Shown: piece by piece, positions 6,151-9,620 of the stretch
How the letters are laid out: each line of letters begins with the position of its first letter
Position numbering within the stretch: the stretch's first letter is position 1
Source: Bacillota bacterium
GTDB lineage: Bacteria; Bacillota; Clostridia; Lachnospirales; Lachnospiraceae
Assembly: GCA_023428655.1 (NCBI GenBank)
Contig: JAEYXC010000428.1
Location: 1-9,620, forward strand
Length of the DNA: 9,620 nt
Direction of reading: 5' to 3'
Program-made: the position numbers and the translations under genes
Notes under the pieces: model-generated
Seen by the model: the letters and a program-made list of their open reading frames with translations, nothing else
What the model was told of the DNA's origin: nothing
The model's database searches: none

Positions 6151-7464
6151 ATGAAATTATTAGGTTTTATCTTTGACCATTCCAATCAGGTCATAGAGGC
6201 TTATATCTGGTATCGATTGATGACAAATATGCTGGAACGAAAATACAGCAAAAGGATATATGCAATCGCAGCCTCTTTAATATTGGTCTTATTATTTATC
6301 AAAGGTATTGTATTCGATCTTCCTTTCATGGAGAATCTGAGAGGCTATGGAAGCTTTATCATCATTCTTTATACACTGATTGCTGCCATATTGTTATTCA
6401 AGGGTCCTTTGTTTGAGAAGCTGATTTGGTGGGGTGTGTTCTATATTGGATTGCTCATTATGGAGCTCATAACCATAAGCTTCATGACCTTAGTGCTGAA
6501 GATTTCAATTAATGAAATCCAAACAAATGAAATAATCAACAATACGGCAACTATTGTTACGAAGGTAATTACCCTGATTCTATTTGAACTATTTATCAGG
6601 CGAAGAAGAGCAAAGCTACACATTAAGGAATCGGCACATCAAAACCTGAGTATCTTGGTTGTGTCCAATGTTGTTTTGGTGATTGGCAGTGTTATCGTTT
6701 TCTTTAATGTGAATAATGTTAGAATTGATATGGACTCCATCATTCATTTTTTGTTCGGGGTTGTTTTAATTATTGAGATCATATCCTTTCTGTTGGTATT
6801 CAAAATGGATCGGGAATCGCGAAAGGAACTCCAGACCCAGTTAAAGCTCCAACAGATTGAATTAGAGCTGAAGCAGAATAATGATATGATTGGTATTACG
6901 GACAATCTGAGAAAATTAAGACACGATATGAATAACCATATCGGGTTAATTCGAAGTATGGTAGAAGAGCGGAAATACGATGCTTTAAAGGAATATGTGG
7001 ATGATTTATATGGAGACGTAGCAAAAGCCAATGATATTATTGTTGTTGAAAATAAGGCTCTCTCCGTATTGTTAAATGCAAAGAAGGAGAAAGCAAAGGA
7101 GCTTGATATCGAATTTCAAAGCTTTATAGCAGCTGCAGATATTACGATGCAGGATCGCGATATTTGTGCTCTGTTCGGCAATATTTTGGATAATGCAATT
7201 GAGGCCGCTGAAAAGTCTATGACAAAGAGGTTTATTGATTTTACGATACAAAGGACGAATGTTGGTTGTATCATACAATGTGAGAATTCCATTGGTCAAA
7301 AACCGGTAATCAGCAAGGGCAAATTTGTATCCTCAAAGCGGAATAATCATCTTCATGGAATCGGAACAGAAAACATCAAAGATATCGTTGCAAAATATAA
7401 AGGTGAGGTTCATTTTGATTACGATGATGAGGTCTTTAATCTCCGTATTGTTATGCCAATATAA
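6151..7464 (+). CDS. AgrC-type quorum-sensing sensor histidine kinase (GHKL family)
   Basis: Predicted receptor kinase for a peptide signal, passing phosphate to the response regulator encoded next. With the ATG at 6151 it has 437 residues; this start has AGGGGG at 6138-6143, whereas the in-frame GTG at 6121 has none. The first ~217 residues are a polytopic membrane domain with about six or seven hydrophobic segments, as in AgrC. A coiled linker (about 218-245, MDRESRKELQTQLKLQQIEL) leads to the phospho-acceptor motif KLRHDMNNHIG with His at about 258. The ATP-binding domain has the N box GNILDNAIEAAE (about 343-354) and the glycine motif HGIGTENI (about 402-409). The His context and the GHKL boxes place it in the HPK10-like group with AgrC. 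Genes for a LytTR regulator, AgrB and AgrD follow. Ligand specificity cannot be read from sequence. Confidence 0.9.
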   Translation: MKLLGFIFDHSNQVIEAYIWYRLMTNMLERKYSKRIYAIAASLILVLLFIKGIVFDLPFMENLRGYGSFIIILYTLIAAILLFKGPLFEKLIWWGVFYIGLLIMELITISFMTLVLKISINEIQTNEIINNTATIVTKVITLILFELFIRRRRAKLHIKESAHQNLSILVVSNVVLVIGSVIVFFNVNNVRIDMDSIIHFLFGVVLIIEIISFLLVFKMDRESRKELQTQLKLQQIELELKQNNDMIGITDNLRKLRHDMNNHIGLIRSMVEERKYDALKEYVDDLYGDVAKANDIIVVENKALSVLLNAKKEKAKELDIEFQSFIAAADITMQDRDICALFGNILDNAIEAAEKSMTKRFIDFTIQRTNVGCIIQCENSIGQKPVISKGKFVSSKRNNHLHGIGTENIKDIVAKYKGEVHFDYDDEVFNLRIVMPI

Positions 7465-7506
7465 TAATGTCTGTAATTAATTCGAACTTGGACAGTGAGG
7501 GATATT

Positions 7507-8226
7507 ATGAGGTTAAACATTGCTGTTTGTGAGGATGAGAGCATATCGCTAAAGATTAACTGTACCTATATAGAAGAATTGTCTAGAAAGTATAGAATTA
7601 ACGCGAATATTGTTGGCTTTACCAGTGGTGAGGCCATCCTTGAATATGCGAAAAAGGAAGAAATTGATATTGTATTTATGGATATTGATATGAAGGGTTT
7701 GAATGGAATTCAGACGGCATCCATGATGCTAAAGAAAAACCCAAGGTTAATCACGATATTTATTACGGGACATAAGGAATTTGCATATGATGCATTTAAT
7801 GTGGAGGCCTTTAGCTTTATTATAAAACCCATTGATCCGGAACGGTTGGAGAGGATTTTTAAAAAAGCGGTGCTTCAAGTAAATGATCTTACATACCGAA
7901 AACAACGGGCTTCCTTCATTATTACAGAGGACAATCTGAAAAAGAAAATCAATCAAGCCAGTATTGTGTATATTGAACGCATTGATACACAAAGTGTTAT
8001 CGTAACAAAATCCTCAAAGCATTATGTGTACGAAACCATTACCTCTCTGAGTGAGCGGCTGGAGGGTAATTTTATTCGTATCAATCAAGGAATTATTGTC
8101 AATCTGGAGGAGATAGCGCAGCTAAAGAAGAATGAGCTGCTTCTGAAATCCGGAGAGGAATTTCCCATAGGTCGAACCTATGCAAAGGAAGTGAAAAGAA
8201 GATATCTTGAATATCCACAGAGCTAG
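7507..8226 (+). CDS. AgrA-type response regulator, receiver plus LytTR DNA-binding domain
   Basis: Cytoplasmic transcription factor predicted to be phosphorylated by the preceding kinase. The ATG at 7507 has GAGGG at 7497-7501; the GTG at 7495 lacks a site. The product has 239 residues. The receiver domain shows the acidic pocket CEDE (about 8-11), the phospho-acceptor Asp at about 59 in VFMDIDMKGLNG, and the conserved Lys at about 107 in FIIKPID. The LytTR domain covers roughly 135-236, with the family block NFIRINQGIIVNLEEIAQL. LytTR proteins usually bind paired 9-10-base direct repeats about two helical turns apart; such repeats occur upstream of the kinase gene. The gene lies 42 bases after the kinase gene and 60 before agrB, without a terminator, so one transcript is likely. 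Confidence 0.92.
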   Translation: MRLNIAVCEDESISLKINCTYIEELSRKYRINANIVGFTSGEAILEYAKKEEIDIVFMDIDMKGLNGIQTASMMLKKNPRLITIFITGHKEFAYDAFNVEAFSFIIKPIDPERLERIFKKAVLQVNDLTYRKQRASFIITEDNLKKKINQASIVYIERIDTQSVIVTKSSKHYVYETITSLSERLEGNFIRINQGIIVNLEEIAQLKKNELLLKSGEEFPIGRTYAKEVKRRYLEYPQS

Positions 8227-8286
8227 CTATGAAATAGTATTGTACTGGTACTAATTACCTTCTTTCTTTTTATGAGGTCTATGCTT

Positions 8287-8868
8287 ATGATATATAAAAG
8301 GATTGCTGACCGAATTATCAATAATGTAGCAAATAATTATCCGATCAATATGGAGTATAGGGATGTTTACGTTTATTCCTTAGAACGTTATCTATCCAAC
8401 ATATTTAATTTGATTTTTTTTGGTATCGTAGCGCTTATCCTTCGCATTCCTTTGGAGACAATTGTATTTGTGGTGTTTTATGGCCCGCTTCGAAAATATG
8501 CCGGCGGTATCCATATGAAATCCAGGGGACTATGTCTTGTTCTATCAGTAAGCATACTGGTAGCAATAATCTGGTTATCGCAGGTTGTAGCCTTATTATC
8601 CTATTGGAGAGCGATAGCGTATGTACTCCTGATTATCACTTGCATCCTTGTTTTTCGATTGGCTCCGGTTGACTCACCCAGGCGAAGATTATCCGAGCAA
8701 AACAGGAGGATTTTTCGCACAAGATCCAGATGGATTATCATTATGGAAGTTATTATTATAGTTGCTGCAAGTCTCGCAGTTGACAAATGGAACAGTTATA
8801 TCATTCTGGGTACCTTCGCGGTATTTCTTGAGGGTATTTTCTTAATACCAAAGCCTTTGGCTTCATGA
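8287..8868 (+). CDS. agrB: AgrB-type accessory gene regulator, peptide-processing membrane protease
   Basis: AgrB is a membrane cysteine protease that cuts the C-terminal part off AgrD and forms the thiolactone or lactone ring of the autoinducer. From the ATG at 8287 the protein has 193 residues, typical for the family. This ATG is chosen because GAGG (8274-8277) lies nine bases upstream; ATGs at 8272 and 8281 are in frame but poorly placed. The catalytic pair is clear in RKYAGGIHMKSRGLC: His at about 76 and Cys at about 83, seven residues apart as in Staphylococcus aureus AgrB. Hydrophobic segments lie at about 40-60, 84-105, 109-129 and 148-187. The N-terminal amphipathic stretch and the Arg/Lys-rich loop (about 132-147) also fit. 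The substrate gene lies 39 bases downstream. Confidence 0.93.
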   Translation: MIYKRIADRIINNVANNYPINMEYRDVYVYSLERYLSNIFNLIFFGIVALILRIPLETIVFVVFYGPLRKYAGGIHMKSRGLCLVLSVSILVAIIWLSQVVALLSYWRAIAYVLLIITCILVFRLAPVDSPRRRLSEQNRRIFRTRSRWIIIMEVIIIVAASLAVDKWNSYIILGTFAVFLEGIFLIPKPLAS

Positions 8869-8873
8869 CAACT

Positions 8874-8888
8874 GATTAATAGTAAGTA
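8874..8888 (+). repeat. 15-nt shared element, copy 2 (upstream of agrD)
   Basis: GATTAATAGTAAGTA, identical to 6089-6103, sits in the agrB-agrD gap, nine bases before the agrD ribosome-binding site. Its repetition in the two gaps of the same operon suggests regulation rather than chance, although AT-rich sequence makes a coincidence less improbable. Confidence 0.6.
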
Positions 8889-8907
8889 AAAATTATGGAG
8901 GTATATC

Positions 8908-9090
8908 ATGAAAAAAGTGAATGAAAAGACGAAGCTTTCCTCAATACTAAGCAAAAAAGTTTTATCATCCTCAATGACCTCATTAGAGATTGGGCTGGAC
9001 GAATGTATCCTGATTTTACATGAACCTGAACAACCGAAGAAGCTGAAAGAAGTTGACCTGAAGCAGTTAAGTAAGGAGCTTCGTTCGTAA
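8908..9090 (+). CDS. agrD: AgrD-type cyclic-peptide autoinducer precursor
   Basis: A 60-residue peptide encoded right after agrB, predicted to be processed by AgrB and exported as a cyclic signal sensed by the kinase of this operon. The ATG at 8908 has GGAGG at 8897-8901. The N-terminal third (MKKVNEKTKLSSILSKKVL) is basic and could form the amphipathic helix that holds AgrD at the membrane. The core GLDECILILHEPEQPKKL aligns without gaps to S. aureus AgrD-I (CDFIM followed by DEPEVPKEL): Cys33 begins a five-residue ring CILIL ending at Leu37, where AgrB would cut before His38. The Glu-Pro-x-x-Pro recognition motif after the cut is intact. The mature tail in front of the ring is unknown (perhaps DE or GLDE). 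The tail after the cut is 23 residues and charge-balanced rather than strongly acidic. Confidence 0.85.
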   Translation: MKKVNEKTKLSSILSKKVLSSSMTSLEIGLDECILILHEPEQPKKLKEVDLKQLSKELRS

Positions 9091-9117
9091 AGTGCTGCAA
9101 TGAATTGACTGAATTGC

Positions 9118-9194
9118 AAGAGGCAATCGCATGAAATGATATGATACCTGTCAGTAGACAGGTGGAATGTCAATATGTGCGGTTGCCTCTTTTT
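9118..9194 (+). terminator. Branched rho-independent terminator after agrD
   Basis: The outer stem pairs 9118-9131 with 9178-9191 (AAGAGGCAATCGCA against TGCGGTTGCCTCTT, one G-U pair), ending in a T-run at 9190-9194. Between the arms lies a second perfect hairpin, ACCTGTC (9146-9152) with GACAGGT (9157-9163) and an AGTA loop. It lies 28 bases after the agrD stop codon and should end the quorum-sensing transcript. Confidence 0.82.
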
Positions 9195-9226
9195 GCGCAT
9201 TAGGAATTATTCACATGATATTCCTC

Positions 9227-9241
9227 CTACCTATTAGGTAG
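9227..9241. repeat. Short palindrome
   Basis: CTACCTA and TAGGTAG are perfect 7-base complements around a single central T. Too short to be a terminator; could be an operator or chance. Confidence 0.35.
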
Positions 9242-9338
9242 AGATATCAATTAGGCTAATGTTTTGAAGGATTAAGGTGAGTGGACAAGCTAAATCAGCG
9301 TATTAATGTAAAATAATCATGAAAATAAGCAGAATTAT

Positions 9339-9357
9339 AAAGAATTGTGAATTCTTT
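9339..9357. repeat. 19-base palindrome, operator-like
   Basis: AAAGAATT (9339-9346) and AATTCTTT (9350-9357) are perfect complements around GTG. A second overlapping inverted repeat, TGTGAA/TTCACA (9346-9351 and 9356-9361), shares part of it. The size and symmetry fit a dimeric repressor site upstream of the gene starting at 9476. Confidence 0.4.
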
Positions 9358-9398
9358 CACAGTATTTATGTAGAATAATTAATAAAAAGCTTCATATA

Positions 9399-9459
9399 CT
9401 AAGGTTTCATTGAGTTTTATGTTAGTCCAAGTTAATATTACTATATCATAAAACCTTAG
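9399..9459 (+). repeat. Interrupted inverted repeat before the last gene
   Basis: CTAAGGTTT (9399-9407) is the exact complement of AAACCTTAG (9451-9459). TTTTATG (9415-9421) also pairs with CATAAAA (9447-9453), overlapping the same right arm by three bases. The two left-hand segments could pair jointly, leaving an internal bulge, or alternatively. The structure ends five bases before AGGAGAT (9464-9470), the ribosome-binding site for the GTG at 9476. Confidence 0.45.
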
Positions 9460-9475
9460 CCATAGGAGATAATTA

Positions 9476-9620
9476 GTGCTTAATATTAGAGTGAATAATA
9501 TGTTAAAACATCCCCATGAGCGAAAGGGTATCTCAATGGATATTGATAATTGTACCTTAGCTGGAATATATGGTGATAAAAAGGATGATTTTATCTCCCT
9601 ATTATCCGGTTTGGGAGAGT
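9476..9620 (+). CDS. Partial gene, ABC-transporter-ATPase-like N-terminus without a normal Walker A (3' end outside window)
   Basis: Only the first 48 codons are present. The GTG at 9476 has AGGAGAT at 9464-9470, an in-frame stop lies just upstream (9470-9472), and the frame stays open to the window end. The stretch ISMDIDNCTLAGIYG followed by LLSGLGE has the rhythm of an ABC-transporter ATP-binding domain (IS.. I..G...GI.G, then the Walker A loop, then LL.GL). However, the eight residues between, DKKDDFIS, contain none of the expected G-x-G-K-S/T and are about three residues shorter than usual. It may be a nucleotide-binding domain that has lost ATP binding, or an unrelated protein. The gene follows the quorum-sensing operon and might be one of its targets; this is inference. 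Confidence 0.4.
   Translation, partial: MLNIRVNNMLKHPHERKGISMDIDNCTLAGIYGDKKDDFISLLSGLGE

Larger units (their letters stand above)
9091..9475. other. Gene-free stretch after agrD
   Basis: No gene is supported on either strand. It holds the operon terminator (9118-9194), a small palindrome (9227-9241), a 19-base palindrome (9339-9357) and a longer interrupted inverted repeat (9399-9459) that ends just before the ribosome-binding site of the last gene. No promoter with acceptable spacing was found for that gene. Confidence 0.6.

Noticed and set aside
8780..8785. Perfect TTGACA inside agrB as a -35 for agrD
   Set aside because: No -10-like hexamer lies 16-18 bases downstream; TATATC and TATCAT nearby are only 11-13 bases away.
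8908..9100. 64-codon minus-strand frame (8906-9100) opposite agrD
   Set aside because: The + strand peptide has a ribosome-binding site, agrB upstream and the AgrD motif; the opposite frame has nothing in support.
8796..9200. 134-codon minus-strand open frame
   Set aside because: It overlaps the well-supported agrD, the end of agrB and the terminator, has no start signals, and its composition looks like an antisense shadow.
9214..9227. Minus-strand GGAGG followed by ATG
   Set aside because: The second codon is TGA, so no peptide is encoded.

Overview
The window looks like a chromosomal piece of a low-GC, endospore-forming Firmicute of the class Clostridia, most likely a Lachnospiraceae (Clostridium cluster XIVa) relative. 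This is inferred from gene order (murA-ftsQ-ftsZ followed by spoIIGA-sigE-sigG), from protein sequence style and from AT-rich intergenic DNA. No species can be named from the sequence alone. All genes are on the + strand; no RNA genes, insertion sequences, CRISPR arrays or phage genes were seen.

Region 1 (1-3033) is the end of a cell-wall/division cluster: the 3' part of murA, ftsQ/divIB, then ftsZ. ftsZ probably starts at a TTG behind a strong Shine-Dalgarno and has its own candidate promoter. There is no ftsA between ftsQ and ftsZ. A 16-bp perfect-stem terminator closes the unit.

Region 2 (3034-5972) is the sporulation sigma cluster: spoIIGA (membrane aspartic protease), sigE (mother-cell sigma factor made as an inactive pro-protein) and sigG (late forespore sigma factor). 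The candidate spoIIGA promoter has an unusually long 21-bp spacer, recalling the Spo0A-dependent spoIIG promoter of Bacillus subtilis. A stem-loop abuts the sigG ribosome-binding site. A terminator follows sigG.

Region 3 (about 5973-9194) is an agr-like quorum-sensing operon in the order C-A-B-D: a GHKL sensor kinase of the AgrC type, a LytTR response regulator of the AgrA type, an AgrB-type peptide-processing protease and a 60-residue AgrD-type peptide precursor. The core of the precursor, CILIL followed by HEPEQP, aligns with the thiolactone ring and downstream motif of staphylococcal AgrD. An identical 15-nt element occurs upstream of the kinase gene and again upstream of the peptide gene, so the regulator may act at both places. 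A branched hairpin terminator ends the operon.

Region 4 (9195-9620) is an AT-rich gap with several inverted repeats, then the first 48 codons of a gene running off the window. Its product resembles the N-terminus of an ABC-transporter ATPase but lacks a recognisable Walker A loop. The main lead for follow-up is the quorum-sensing locus beside the sporulation sigma genes, with its predicted peptide and shared repeat element.
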